Translations under genes and position numbers: made by a program | Shown: in pieces, positions 52,638 through 60,876 of the stretch | Numbering within the stretch: position 1 is the stretch's first letter | Layout of the letters: each line of letters begins with the position of its first letter | Origin: Actinokineospora enzanensis DSM 44649 | GTDB lineage: Bacteria > Actinomycetota > Actinomycetes > Mycobacteriales > Pseudonocardiaceae | NCBI RefSeq assembly: GCF_000374445.1 | Contig: NZ_KB894410.1 | Coordinates: 163,544-227,543 of the forward strand | Direction of reading: 5' to 3' | Length of the DNA stretch: 64,000 nucleotides | The notes under the pieces: model-generated | What the model was told of the DNA's origin: nothing | Databases searched by the model: none | The model's input: only the letters and a program-made list of their open reading frames with translations

Positions 52638-54199
52638 CGGGCGGCCCGCTGCCTGCGCCCGCCGCCGGACTCCACCGCGGTGATCTCCACCTGGTAGTCC
52701 GGGCCGGAGAACACGCCGCGCGGCGTGCGCAGCCGGGCGGTCGCGTCGGTCGCGGGCGGCCGCAGGACGATCTCCACCCGGCCGTCGGCGGTCACCGCGC
52801 GACGTGCCCCGGTGCTGTCCGGGGCGGTCGCCAGGGCCCGGCCGAGCAGGTCCAACAGCCGGGTGAACACGTCGAACGGCAGCTCGCCGATCTGCGAGAG
52901 CCGCACCGGGCCGCCGGTGTCGAGCATGTCCCACGCCGCCTGCATCTCCAGCTGTTGACGCAACGCCGCGCGCGCCCGCTCGGCCCGGATCGCGGCGACA
53001 TCGCGGACCTTGCCGGTGCGGGTGAACCGCTCCGTGCGGCCCGACGTGCGCAGCAGCGCCGACACCGGCACCGACTCGGTCTCCCGCCAGGTCGCGGTGG
53101 TGGCGTGCAGGTCCGGGTCGGGGTGGGTGAGGTGCGCGTGCCGGGCGGAGGCGAGGCCGAACGCGGTGGCCCACAGCCGGTGCAGGTCCGCCTCCGCGGG
53201 CGCGTGCGCGAACCAGCGGGCCAGCTCACGGAAGTCCGCGGCCGCGCTGCTGGACCGCCGCCGCGACTCGGTGATCCGGTCCAGCACCTGCAGCAGCGTC
53301 ACGATCGCGCGACGCGCCTGCTGGTGCAGCCGGTCCACGTTCGGGTCGTCGCCGTGGAACCAGTTCCGCAGGCCCTCCCAGCGGGTACGGCGGTGCCGGA
53401 GCCAACGCGGGACCGAGTCGTCGTCGCCAGCCGGGGGCAGCTCCGCGCCGCGCAGGGCCCGGTGGTGCAGCCGGGCCACGCCGAAGTCCTCGACCAGGTC
53501 GATGCCGGAGCGGATGGCGTGCGCGCGTTGGTCCAGGTTGGTCAGGAACTCCTCCAGGTAGGCCACGGTCGCCGCCTTGACCTCGCGGAACGTGGCCAGT
53601 TCTGCGCCATCCGCGCGGAGTAATCGGTGCAGCTCGGCGGTGAACCGGGCCGTGTTGGACCGCAGCCCGTCCAGGTGCCCCTCCAGCTCGGTGAGCGTGG
53701 TGAACACCTTGCGGTCCGCGCCGGGGGATCCGAGCAATCGGTGCAATTCGGCGAGCCGGTCGGCGATCGCGTCCAGCACGGCCGTCTGCAGGGCGCCGGT
53801 GGCTGACAGCACCTCCATCGCGCGGACCACCCCGGCGAACGCGGCCTCCCCGCGCTTGGTCAGCGAGTACTGCAGATTGCGCCGCTCGTACTCGCGCGCG
53901 GTCCGGTAGTTCTCCGCGTGGTTCTGCACCACGTCGACCAGCCGCAGCTCGCGCAGCCGGGTCAGCGCGGCGATCAGCGCGTCCTCGCCCGGGGTGCCCA
54001 GCCAGCCGACCGAGCCGAGCCTGGCCAGCACGTCGTCCAGGCCGAGCGCGGTCTCCAGCCGCTCGGCCGCCTCGGCGAACACGGACAGCACGGCGGTGTG
54101 GAAGTCGGCCGATTCGCCGGTGGCGAACCGGAACATCTCGGGCGGCACCCGAACGCGCTCCACACGACCTCCGATCAGACCCGGCATCCCCTGGTTCAT
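52634..54199 (-). CDS. jetA: Wadjet subunit JetA (TIGR02677 / DUF2397 family)
   Basis: 521 residues. The N-terminus has RVPPEMFRFATGESADFHTA and a winged helix (LTRLRELRLVDVVQNHAENY). Then come helical regions with AFAGVVRAMEVLSATGALQT and HRLLGSPGADRKVF, and a C-terminal winged helix near GPVRLSQIGELPFDVFTRLL. The MukF/kleisin-like role, linking JetB to the JetC heads, is inferred from the family. It starts 25 nt after jetD and overlaps jetB by four bases. Confidence 0.88.
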   Translation of the reverse strand: MNQGMPGLIGGRVERVRVPPEMFRFATGESADFHTAVLSVFAEAAERLETALGLDDVLARLGSVGWLGTPGEDALIAALTRLRELRLVDVVQNHAENYRTAREYERRNLQYSLTKRGEAAFAGVVRAMEVLSATGALQTAVLDAIADRLAELHRLLGSPGADRKVFTTLTELEGHLDGLRSNTARFTAELHRLLRADGAELATFREVKAATVAYLEEFLTNLDQRAHAIRSGIDLVEDFGVARLHHRALRGAELPPAGDDDSVPRWLRHRRTRWEGLRNWFHGDDPNVDRLHQQARRAIVTLLQVLDRITESRRRSSSAAADFRELARWFAHAPAEADLHRLWATAFGLASARHAHLTHPDPDLHATTATWRETESVPVSALLRTSGRTERFTRTGKVRDVAAIRAERARAALRQQLEMQAAWDMLDTGGPVRLSQIGELPFDVFTRLLDLLGRALATAPDSTGARRAVTADGRVEIVLRPPATDATARLRTPRGVFSGPDYQVEITAVESGGGRRQRAAR

Positions 54200-54224
54200 C
54201 TTCGTCCGCGTGCGGTGCGTTTCG

Positions 54225-55436
54225 TCACCGGCCGATCTCGTCGAGTAGGACGTGCGCCACCCGTTCCTCGGACACGGTGATCCCGTGTTCGGTAAGCGCG
54301 CTCGCCAGCGTTGGATCCCACGGGGCCTCCGTCACACGGCCCACCGACGGGCCAGTGGTGCTGACCGCGGCCAGGTAGTCCTGAGTGTCCATACGCCACG
54401 GGGTCGCGCCTGTTCTCGCCATCACGTGGGCGGCGATCCGAATACCCTCGCCGTCGAAGTCACCGTGGTAGCGCAGTGCGCAACCGGCGTCGGCCAGCTG
54501 TCGCAGCAGCAGGATTCCCGCGCCACTCGGCCAGCCCGATACACACACCATCTGCGGGCAGCGCGCACCGAACCGTTGCAGTGCCAGCGCGAGCACGCTC
54601 GGGTTCTCGACGATCCAGACCTCGCCCACCACACCGGCCAGTTCCGCGGCCCGGAGCTGCCCCAGCGTCAGACAGGCCGCGTGGCCCGCGTCCGCGCACA
54701 GCCGCAGCACCGCCTCGGCCACGCTGTCGCCGGTCGGACGCAGGCCCGCCGCGAGGACGGTGGACGACAGTTCGTCGTCGTTGACCCCGGCCAGGCCCCA
54801 CAGGACACGCCGTTGGTGCGCGTCCGTGGGGTGATCTACGCCATGGATCGACGCGAGCGCCCGCACCACCAGGTTCGAGCAGCGCGTGCCGTCGTCCAGG
54901 GCGTGCGAGTCGTTCAGCACCTGCTCGGCCAGCACGGGCAACGGCACACCGTCGGCGGGCAAGTACTCGATCACCCGCAACGCCGCGGTCAGACCGGCGC
55001 GGGTCTCCTCGATCGACCCATTGACCAATCCGCCGTTCTTGACCGCCGCCGCCCACTCGTCCAGTACAGGCTGACCTGCCACGACAGGGTGCTCTGCCAG
55101 CCACTGCCAGAGCTGAGTGATCTCCGCCCGTCTCTCCAGGCGGTTGCCCACTGGGCCGAGTAGTGCCGCGACGACCTCTCGCACACCGAGCCCGGCCACC
55201 GCTCGGGTAGCTGCGTCCAGCTCACGCACGGTCACGTAAGGCTTGACCTCGGGTAACCGGTCCGCGCCGAGGAAGTCCGCCAACGCCGTCCGCTGCGCCT
55301 CGGTCAGCGGTCCCACCCGGACACCCGCGACCGCCCGGCCGGTCGACAACCGCCGGTGCACGGCGGCCCAGACCGGGGCCAGCTCGTCGGGCAGCCGGTG
55401 CACGCCCTGTTCAACCAGTGCTCTCCCCCTTGCCAC
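54225..55436 (-). CDS. jetD: Wadjet nuclease JetD (TIGR02679 family, DUF2399 TOPRIM)
   Basis: 403 residues. The N-terminal half is helical (DUF3323-like). The C-terminal TOPRIM-type DUF2399 domain shows the glutamate motif EVWIVENPSVL (E277) and the acidic metal motif LRYHGDFDGEGIRI (D326, D328). This is the topoisomerase VI/Spo11-like nuclease that cuts trapped plasmid DNA. It is placed first in the operon rather than last, as I recall for most jetABCD loci. The GTG at 55436 has AAGG five nucleotides upstream. It is divergent from the DUF3073 gene, 77 nt away. Confidence 0.9.
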   Translation of the reverse strand: MARGRALVEQGVHRLPDELAPVWAAVHRRLSTGRAVAGVRVGPLTEAQRTALADFLGADRLPEVKPYVTVRELDAATRAVAGLGVREVVAALLGPVGNRLERRAEITQLWQWLAEHPVVAGQPVLDEWAAAVKNGGLVNGSIEETRAGLTAALRVIEYLPADGVPLPVLAEQVLNDSHALDDGTRCSNLVVRALASIHGVDHPTDAHQRRVLWGLAGVNDDELSSTVLAAGLRPTGDSVAEAVLRLCADAGHAACLTLGQLRAAELAGVVGEVWIVENPSVLALALQRFGARCPQMVCVSGWPSGAGILLLRQLADAGCALRYHGDFDGEGIRIAAHVMARTGATPWRMDTQDYLAAVSTTGPSVGRVTEAPWDPTLASALTEHGITVSEERVAHVLLDEIGR

Positions 55437-55443
55437 GACAGCC

Positions 55444-55470
55444 TTGACCGGTTCACCGCCATGGTAAAAT
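55444..55470 (+). promoter_or_regulatory. Promoter-like sequence upstream of the DUF3073 gene
   Basis: TTGACC (55444-55449) and TAAAAT (55465-55470) have a 15-bp spacer, slightly short for a housekeeping promoter. It is 44 nt before the DUF3073 ATG and lies next to the divergent jetD start at 55436. Confidence 0.5.
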
Positions 55471-55513
55471 GTGGGTCTGGACTCAGCGAACTGATGATCA
55501 AAAAGGATCGACT

Positions 55514-55693
55514 ATGGGGCGTGGGCGGGCCAAGGCGATTCAGGCGAAGATCGCGCGGGAGCTGAAGTACGGCTCCCAGCACACCGACTTCGACGCGTTG
55601 CAGCAAGAACTCTCCGGCGGCACGGCCGCCGACGGCCGGGACGGGGACGGTGGGCGGGACTACGCCGACGACGACCCCCAGTCCCGGTACTGA
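55514..55693 (+). CDS. DUF3073 family protein
   Basis: A 59-residue actinobacterial protein. The basic N-terminus GRGRAKAIQAKIARELKYGS is highly conserved in DUF3073, and the tail is acidic and Gly-rich (DGRDGDGGRDYADDDPQS). AAAGGA lies upstream of ATG 55514. Its function is unknown; the basic/acidic split suggests nucleic-acid or ribosome contact (inference). It is divergent from the Wadjet operon and convergent with the B3/4 gene, 9 nt away. Confidence 0.92.
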   Translation: MGRGRAKAIQAKIARELKYGSQHTDFDALQQELSGGTAADGRDGDGGRDYADDDPQSRY

Positions 55694-55702
55694 CGCCGGT
55701 CT

Positions 55703-56416
55703 TCAGATCGCGAACACCGGCGCGGCGCGGTCCAGCAACCCGGTCACCGGGTCGGTCGTCCACACGGCGGCCACGTCCTCGGCGAGCACGGCCACCAGGT
55801 CGCGCACGTCCGTCCGGGCATCCGGGTGCTGGCCCTCCGTGACGATCAACGCCGTCCGGGTGCTCGCCCGCACGGCGGAGCGGCCGCTCTGACGGTTGGT
55901 CCACCGGCGCGCGTGCGCGTGCCCGGCGTCATCGACGAAGATCACCTCACCCGGCTCGGGGCGTTCGGTCGCGCCCGCGAAGGTCAGGTAGGTCTCGTCG
56001 CCGGTCGCCCGGCACACCCGCAGGTCCCCGGTGATCGCGTCGGCGTCGAACACCGCGATCGGGATGGCGGACGCCAGTGACGCGGCGTTGCACAGATCGA
56101 TCAGCGGGTGGATCGATGGCAGCCCGCCCTCCTTGCGGAAGCGGCGCAGCAGCGACTCCGACGCGCACCGGTACTGGGTCGGCTTGAGCCCCATCCGGGC
56201 GAACGCGCGCCGCCAGGCCCGCACCTCGGGCAGCTCGGCCTCGGTGCGTTCGGCCAGCCGCTCGGCGGCCCTGGCCTGGTAGGCACGCACCTGGTCGGTC
56301 ACGTCCGCGGTCGGGGTGATCCCTTCGGCGTGGAGTACACCGGGCACCAGCTCGGGGAAATCCTGCCAAAGCTCGTCGGAGTGTCGCAGCCGCACCCGTG
56401 GTCCTTTCTGGGTCAT
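55703..56416 (-). CDS. B3/B4 tRNA-binding domain protein
   Basis: 237 residues. The domain is that of the phenylalanyl-tRNA synthetase beta chain (B3/4), here standing alone: VRAWRRAFARMGLKPTQYRC, LPSIHPLIDLCNAASLASAI and PIAVFDADAI, then GEVIFVDDAGHAHARRWTNR. Free-standing members of this family are thought to hydrolyse mischarged tRNA, but this is not established for most. The ATG/stop cassette is intact. The DUF1707 gene is upstream on the same strand but 25 nt away. Confidence 0.88.
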   Translation of the reverse strand: MTQKGPRVRLRHSDELWQDFPELVPGVLHAEGITPTADVTDQVRAYQARAAERLAERTEAELPEVRAWRRAFARMGLKPTQYRCASESLLRRFRKEGGLPSIHPLIDLCNAASLASAIPIAVFDADAITGDLRVCRATGDETYLTFAGATERPEPGEVIFVDDAGHAHARRWTNRQSGRSAVRASTRTALIVTEGQHPDARTDVRDLVAVLAEDVAAVWTTDPVTGLLDRAAPVFAI

Positions 56417-56441
56417 TAACGGATCATGGCCTGATGAGCGG

Positions 56442-56819
56442 TCAGCGGGTGAGTTGGCGGGCCGCGTAGAGCAGTGGTGGGAGAACGAGCATCCACCACC
56501 AGGCGCCGGTCAGGTAGACGAGCGCGAAGGCGAACACACCCGCGAGGGGGAACAGCGCGTACGCGACTCGCCCGATGGCGGTGGTGCGTGGCTGCGACTC
56601 CTCTTCCTCCTCGGGTTCGGTGTCGAAGTTCGGGCGTGGTTCGGGCAGGTCGGTGAACAGCGCCATCAGGTCACCCCGGTGCGTGGCCTGGTTTGCTTGC
56701 GCGGCGCGTGCCTCGTATTCCTCCGCGTTCAATCGTCGGAGTGCCAGGTGTTCACCGAGGGCTGCGACCGCCTTGCGCCGTTCGCTCGCACTGAGGCGGA
56801 TGTCCGGTGAGTTGCTCAC
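56442..56819 (-). CDS. DUF1707 domain membrane protein
   Basis: 125 residues. The DUF1707 (SHOCT-like) domain spans about residues 6-60 (IRLSASERRKAVAALGEHLA, then LRRLNAEEYEARAAQANQAT). An acidic stretch EPEEEEESQ and two membrane segments follow at about 85-120 (VAYALFPLAGVFAFALVYLT and WWWMLVLPPLLYAA). The GTG start is at 56819. Members are common in actinomycetes, probably with the N-terminal domain in the cytoplasm; function unknown. Confidence 0.9.
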   Translation of the reverse strand: MSNSPDIRLSASERRKAVAALGEHLALRRLNAEEYEARAAQANQATHRGDLMALFTDLPEPRPNFDTEPEEEEESQPRTTAIGRVAYALFPLAGVFAFALVYLTGAWWWMLVLPPLLYAARQLTR

Positions 56820-56873
56820 GCCTTCGAGTATTCCCGTTCGACGGCAGTCGAGGCACCTCGTAATGTTGCCTAG

Positions 56874-57272
56874 ATGCCAGATGAGTGGAAATGGGACGAA
56901 ACCCTCTTTGCGGGCAGCGCTTCCTGCTACGAACGCGGGCGGTTACCTTACGCCCCAGGGCTTGCAGACGCGGTCGCTGACCTGCTACCGCTCTTCGGCG
57001 ACACCCTCCCGACCTTTGCCCACGACCTGCGAGTTCTACTCGCCGGTAGCACTCCACGGGCCGCTTTGCCGAACACCAGCGCGACACCGAGATCAAACTC
57101 TGGCGCCGACCTGACTAAGGGCCACGTGGTATGCGAAACCGGCGAGAGTCTGTTTTGGACAATCAACTCGATGGCGATCCATCGTGGACAGGGTTGGCGA
57201 ATAACGATCGAGATGTGTTACTTGTCGCCATCGCGTCCCGGTAACACCCACCCGCGCGTGCCGATGCAGTGA
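56874..57272 (+). pseudogene. Truncated SAM-dependent methyltransferase remnant
   Basis: The first 43 codons read PDEWKWDETLFAGSASCYER, then GRLPYAPGLADAVADLLPL. This is the N-terminus of a common actinomycete class I methyltransferase of about 270 residues. The SAM-binding LDVGCGPG that should follow is missing. The frame continues to 57272 with unrelated sequence (LLAGSTPRAALPNTSATPRS and beyond), visibly lower in GC than its neighbours. The gene is truncated or was replaced by other DNA after about 57002. The remaining frame shows no domain, so expression of a working enzyme is unlikely. Confidence 0.75.
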
Positions 57273-57299
57273 TCGGATTCCAGCGAGCGAAGGCGGACG

Positions 57300-58103
57300 A
57301 TGAGCGCGATTCCCCAGGTCCGCCCCCAGGTGGGCAACTACTTCCGGTTCCTGCTGCCCGACGGCTGGACGGTGCAGGAGAACAGCAACATGCTGTGCCT
57401 GAACTCCCCGGATCAACAGGCGGCGATCATGACCGTCGGCCTGGTCGGTCTGTTCCAACCGTTCACCCCGGATCAATTTGCCGACTACGCAATGCGGATG
57501 CAGGGCATGCCGGTCGTCGCCTGGCAGTCTGGCCGCCCCATCCCGCCCCCGCCCGGCACGACGGCCGCGGGCCTGTTCGAGCTGACCTACGCGATCGGCC
57601 AGATCACCTGCCAGGCCATCGTCGTCTCGCACGTGACCCACGGCTACGGCCAGTGCAACGCCGCCATCACCATGGCCGCCGCCCAGACCCCCGCCTGGCC
57701 CACCTACCGCGACTGGCTCCCCGACGTCGCCGCCCAGGTCACCCCGGCGGGCTCGCAGACCTACATGGCAGGCGCGCTTGCCCGGCAGAACCTGGACAAC
57801 TCCATCGCCCTGGGCCAACGTTTCCAGGAGGTCAACGACCACGGCCAACGTCGCTGGCAGGAAGTCGTCGACCAACGCTGGCAGTCCGACGAACGCCACG
57901 GCTTCGAGTTCCGCGAGGCGCTGGGCAATGTCGACACCCGCGTGAATCCCTATGACAACAATCGTCCGATTGAACTGAGCACCCAGTACCGCTTTTACTG
58001 GATCAACCGCCAGGGCGACATCCGAGCCAGCGACGACCCCAACTACGACCCCCGAGTCGGCTCCACCGACGACTGGACCATCATGCCTCGCTACCGCCCC
58101 TGA
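57300..58103 (+). CDS. Uncharacterised protein with DcrB-like N-terminus
   Basis: 267 residues, no signal peptide or membrane segment. Residues about 10-140 resemble a DcrB/PsbP-type domain (FRFLLPDGWTVQENSNMLCL, then QQAAIMTVGLVG). A helical stretch follows (ALARQNLDNSIALGQRFQEV, then RRWQEVVDQRWQSDERHG). The C-terminus is a small beta motif with NPYDNNRPIELSTQYRFYWI and DIRASDDPNYDPR, which recurs in bacterial proteins of this sort. The function is unknown. It lies just behind the methyltransferase remnant. Confidence 0.75.
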   Translation: MSAIPQVRPQVGNYFRFLLPDGWTVQENSNMLCLNSPDQQAAIMTVGLVGLFQPFTPDQFADYAMRMQGMPVVAWQSGRPIPPPPGTTAAGLFELTYAIGQITCQAIVVSHVTHGYGQCNAAITMAAAQTPAWPTYRDWLPDVAAQVTPAGSQTYMAGALARQNLDNSIALGQRFQEVNDHGQRRWQEVVDQRWQSDERHGFEFREALGNVDTRVNPYDNNRPIELSTQYRFYWINRQGDIRASDDPNYDPRVGSTDDWTIMPRYRP

Positions 58104-58167
58104 CCCGCGACGTGGTGGCGAGGTCGCCATCCATCTCGGACGCTGCACGTGCTCTGGACACGGTCGG

Positions 58168-58956
58168 TCAGTGCGATGGGAGAGTTCCCGAGATCGACAT
58201 GAGCGGGTGGGACCAGGCGGTGAACTCGGGATTGTCGAGGAGGGCGTAGAAGTCGTCGAGGTCTCGGGTGGATACGCCATCGGCGATCAGTTGGTCGGAC
58301 GTCTGTTCCACGTTCACGCGATAGAGCCGGATCTCGTCGCTGCCGCCGCGCCACAGCACGGTGTGGGTGCGGACGTCGATGTCACGCAGGTCGCGGGCGG
58401 CGAACTCCTCGGGCAGTGACGTGGCCCAGTCGACCCCCACTTCCCGAGCACGGAGAGCCCGGAGGAACGGCAGGTGCACGGCATCGAACGACGCACGGTG
58501 ACGCGCGTCGGCGGCCAGCGGCGTCAACGGGTGCTCCAAGTCGAACTCCTCCAGGACAAGCCGCCCGCCCGGCTTGAGGCACGAGATCAACCGATCGAGC
58601 ACCGCGCGCCGCAGGGGTAGGTGAATCAGCACAAGCCGAGCGTGGATGAGGTCGAAGTCCGCCCCGGGCAACTCGTCCTGCACCACGTCGTGCTTGCGCA
58701 CGGTGAGAGCGGGGTGGTCACTGCCCGCCATCCACCGGGTGTCGATATCGGTGACCAGCACCGACCCGTCGGTACCGACCCGATCGGCCAACCAGCGTGC
58801 GATGCCGCCGTCGCCGCCACCGATCTCCCAGCACCTCCACCCCGGCGCCACCCCGGCGGCGGCGAGTACGGCGTGGCTGTCGGGATCGAAGACGGCCAGT
58901 GAGTCGAACCGCGTCCGGTTGCGGTGATCGGCGTTGTCGAACACGTAGCGGGCCAT
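58168..58956 (-). CDS. Class I SAM-dependent methyltransferase
   Basis: 262 residues. ATG 58956 is favoured by GGAGAACCG directly upstream. The SAM motif is CWEIGGGDGGIARWLADRVG (about residues 41-60; GGGDG in place of the usual GxGxG). Motif II is VLVTDIDTRWM, the acidic motif is DFDLIHARLVLIHL and the post-motif is LKPGGRLVLEEFD. The C-terminal part is helical (DDFYALLDNPEFTAWSHP). Single gene; substrate unknown. Its position near the DcrB-like gene is probably coincidental. Confidence 0.88.
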   Translation of the reverse strand: MARYVFDNADHRNRTRFDSLAVFDPDSHAVLAAAGVAPGWRCWEIGGGDGGIARWLADRVGTDGSVLVTDIDTRWMAGSDHPALTVRKHDVVQDELPGADFDLIHARLVLIHLPLRRAVLDRLISCLKPGGRLVLEEFDLEHPLTPLAADARHRASFDAVHLPFLRALRAREVGVDWATSLPEEFAARDLRDIDVRTHTVLWRGGSDEIRLYRVNVEQTSDQLIADGVSTRDLDDFYALLDNPEFTAWSHPLMSISGTLPSH

Positions 58957-59206
58957 CGGTTCTCCACTCGGTCTGTGAGGCAAGCGTGCGGGCTCCAGGA
59001 GAGCGTGTCTGGGCTTCACAGATCAAGTTCCGGCGACGAAGTCCGTCACTCGGCACGATCGAGCGCACCCGACACTGGGTGGTTGAGGTGACACATCCGT
59101 TGGCGCCGTGCGTCGTGAAATGGTCACCATGTCGCTGGGACAGGTCCCGCAGGCGTTTGTGGTACCGGCGGTCGCGGTCGCCGTGAGGGTGTGCCAGGGT
59201 GCCGGG

Positions 59207-59647
59207 GTGACCAGTGAGTCAAAGCGGGACGAAATCGTGGGTGTCGGATACGAGGGGCGAGGCGTTGACGAGGTGCTGGGCGACCTGGTGCAGCGGGGGG
59301 TGCGCACACTGGTCGACGTTCGGTTGACGCCGCTGTCACGGAAGCGGGGGTTCAGCAAGCGGGCTCTCGCCGAGGCGGCTGCCTCGGTGGGGATCGACTA
59401 CGTGCACCTGCGAGGCCTGGGCAACCCCAAGGAGAATCGGCCCGGTTTCGCCGGTGATGCCACCGCCCTGGCCGCGGCCAGGGCGAACTACCGCGACCTG
59501 GTCACGGCTGACACCGCCGCAGGGGATCTGGCCAGAATTGCCAAGCTCGCCGCCGCCGGACCGGTGGCCTTGCTGTGCTTCGAAGCCGACGAGCAGCGCT
59601 GCCACCGGCATGTGCTGCTCGACCTCGTCGGTGTCCGGCATCGTTAA
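59207..59647 (+). CDS. DUF488 family protein
   Basis: 146 residues. Diagnostic DUF488 features: VGYEGRGVDEVLGDLVQRGV, TLVDVRLTPLSRKRGFSKRA, VHLRGLGNPKENR and the C-terminal VALLCFEADEQRCHRHVLLD. The conserved DVR, LG and CxExxxxxCHR groups suggest a bound ligand or nucleic acid, but the biochemical role is unknown. The GTG at 59207 (GCCGGGGTG) was chosen because the fold starts there. Its TAA interlocks with the stop of the convergent gene. Confidence 0.9.
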   Translation: MTSESKRDEIVGVGYEGRGVDEVLGDLVQRGVRTLVDVRLTPLSRKRGFSKRALAEAAASVGIDYVHLRGLGNPKENRPGFAGDATALAAARANYRDLVTADTAAGDLARIAKLAAAGPVALLCFEADEQRCHRHVLLDLVGVRHR

Positions 59648-60405
59648 CGGGCTGCGGTGTACACGCCCAACACACTGAAAGTCTGCTCCCATTTCGCCTG
59701 GTTGCCGACGTAGAACGCGGTGTCCTGTCCGGGGCGCACCTTTTCCGCGAAAAACTTCTGCTCGATTGCGCTGATCACCTCGGCGTCGGTCAGATTTCTC
59801 AGCCGATGCTGCAACGCCACGAGTTCCCAATCCAGCATTCCTTGCTCGTGGCCGCGACATGATCGGTGAGTGCACCGGTACACGTACTTGGCGGTGAACC
59901 GCGGGGCTATTAGCGGCGTCCCGGAAACCCCGAACAGGTCTTCGGCCGCCGCCGCTCGGTCGATGGCCCGTTGCTGCTCCGGTTTCCAGCCCGAGTTGGG
60001 GCGCACCCGGAGGCTGCTGACCTCCGCCGGGCGGATCACGGCGAGGGAACGGCCGGGTGGGGCTGACCGGACCTCGGCGAGCAGTTCGCACATGGAGTGC
60101 TGGATGTGGTGGTCGATGTGGCTGCGGCGCTGCTTGCCCGGAGGGATCACTCTCTCGCGGCGGATGCTGCCGAGGTCTGGTCGCCAGCTCTCCAGCCTGC
60201 GATCGTTGCGCGCAGGCTTGGCGCGTAGCCGCACGACCTCGTACTTGCGGAACTGGTCCACCGCGTCCTGGGCGCGGAAGTTGATCGGGTAGAGCCGGAC
60301 CCAGGACTCCTGGCCGAGCCCTTGCCTGATCCCCGCGACGCATACCGTTTCCCCATAGGCGTTCGATGGTGTGGGTGCTGCTTTCACGGTGATCAGCACG
60401 CGCAT
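59644..60405 (-). CDS. Conserved uncharacterised protein convergent with DUF488 gene
   Basis: 253 residues. The beta-rich start RVLITVKAAPTPSNAYGETV, then CVAGI, is followed by SWVRLYPINFRAQDAVDQFR and KYEVVRLRAK. Later there is a zinc-like cluster YRCTHRSCRGHEQGMLDWEL (C-x4-C-x2-H). Proteins of this type are often found beside DUF488 genes, which suggests a two-component unit. Function unknown. The stop (TTA at 59644-59646 on the plus strand) shares bases with the DUF488 TAA. ATG 60405 is chosen; a GTG at 60411 is possible. Confidence 0.7.
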   Translation of the reverse strand: MRVLITVKAAPTPSNAYGETVCVAGIRQGLGQESWVRLYPINFRAQDAVDQFRKYEVVRLRAKPARNDRRLESWRPDLGSIRRERVIPPGKQRRSHIDHHIQHSMCELLAEVRSAPPGRSLAVIRPAEVSSLRVRPNSGWKPEQQRAIDRAAAAEDLFGVSGTPLIAPRFTAKYVYRCTHRSCRGHEQGMLDWELVALQHRLRNLTDAEVISAIEQKFFAEKVRPGQDTAFYVGNQAKWEQTFSVLGVYTAAR

Positions 60406-60584
60406 GTCCACCAGCCGTCGCCAGCGGGTTTGGGTTTGGGTTCGGGCTCCGGATCGAACATCGACGGCTGCACGGTCGACACCCCCAGCATTCCATGTGA
60501 CCTATGGATAGCAGGGATGAGCACCCCTATGGTGCCGCCGATTGAGGGTTTCGCCGCCGTGAGGGAACCGGAGGGATCAACTCG

Positions 60585-60677
60585 ATGGCACAGTTGCTCA
60601 GGTCGATGCCGAACAGGGACGCAGCTCGGACAGGAGTAGCCGCCGATGCGGGCGTGTCGGGTTCCGAGCTCCGCTGA
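60585..60677 (+). CDS. Possible 30-residue peptide gene
   Basis: ATG 60585 is preceded by GGAGGGATCAACTCG, a good ribosome site at about 10 nt. The frame reads AQLLRSMPNRDAARTGVAAD, then AGVSGSELR, and ends at TGA 60677. Composition is ordinary, without cysteine or signal peptide. I do not recognise it. It could be a leader-type or signalling peptide for the two-component system 200 nt downstream, or chance. Confidence 0.25.
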   Translation: MAQLLRSMPNRDAARTGVAADAGVSGSELR

Positions 60678-60729
60678 GGGAATGACGGCTGCCTTCAAGC
60701 GAAACACGTACGACAGTCGTGGTGGTAGG

Positions 60730-60744
60730 AAGAGTTCAACTCTT
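60730..60744. promoter_or_regulatory. 15-bp palindrome AAGAGTT-C-AACTCTT
   Basis: Perfect arms of seven bases around a single C, 132 nt upstream of the kinase ATG, with a second smaller palindrome 9 nt to its left. It could be a regulator binding site, perhaps for the response regulator encoded downstream. Confidence 0.45.
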
Positions 60745-60876
60745 TGGTGCGATGGTGGCGTTTGACTCCCGGTGCCCAGGGGACGGAGACCACCCGATTG
60801 CGAGTCACCTGAGCTTGGCGTGGTCGGGCCTCGGCCGCATCATCGATGGTGTGGATGACTTGGTGCGGGTTCCCGG

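Larger units (their letters stand above)
60406..60876. other. Regulatory-looking intergenic region before the sensor kinase
   Basis: 471 bp. It holds a possible small peptide gene (60585-60677) and two palindromes: ACGAC-A-GTCGT (60710-60720) and AAGAGTT-C-AACTCTT (60730-60744). No larger frame is convincing. The divergent promoters of the 59644 gene and the kinase gene must lie here. Confidence 0.5.
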
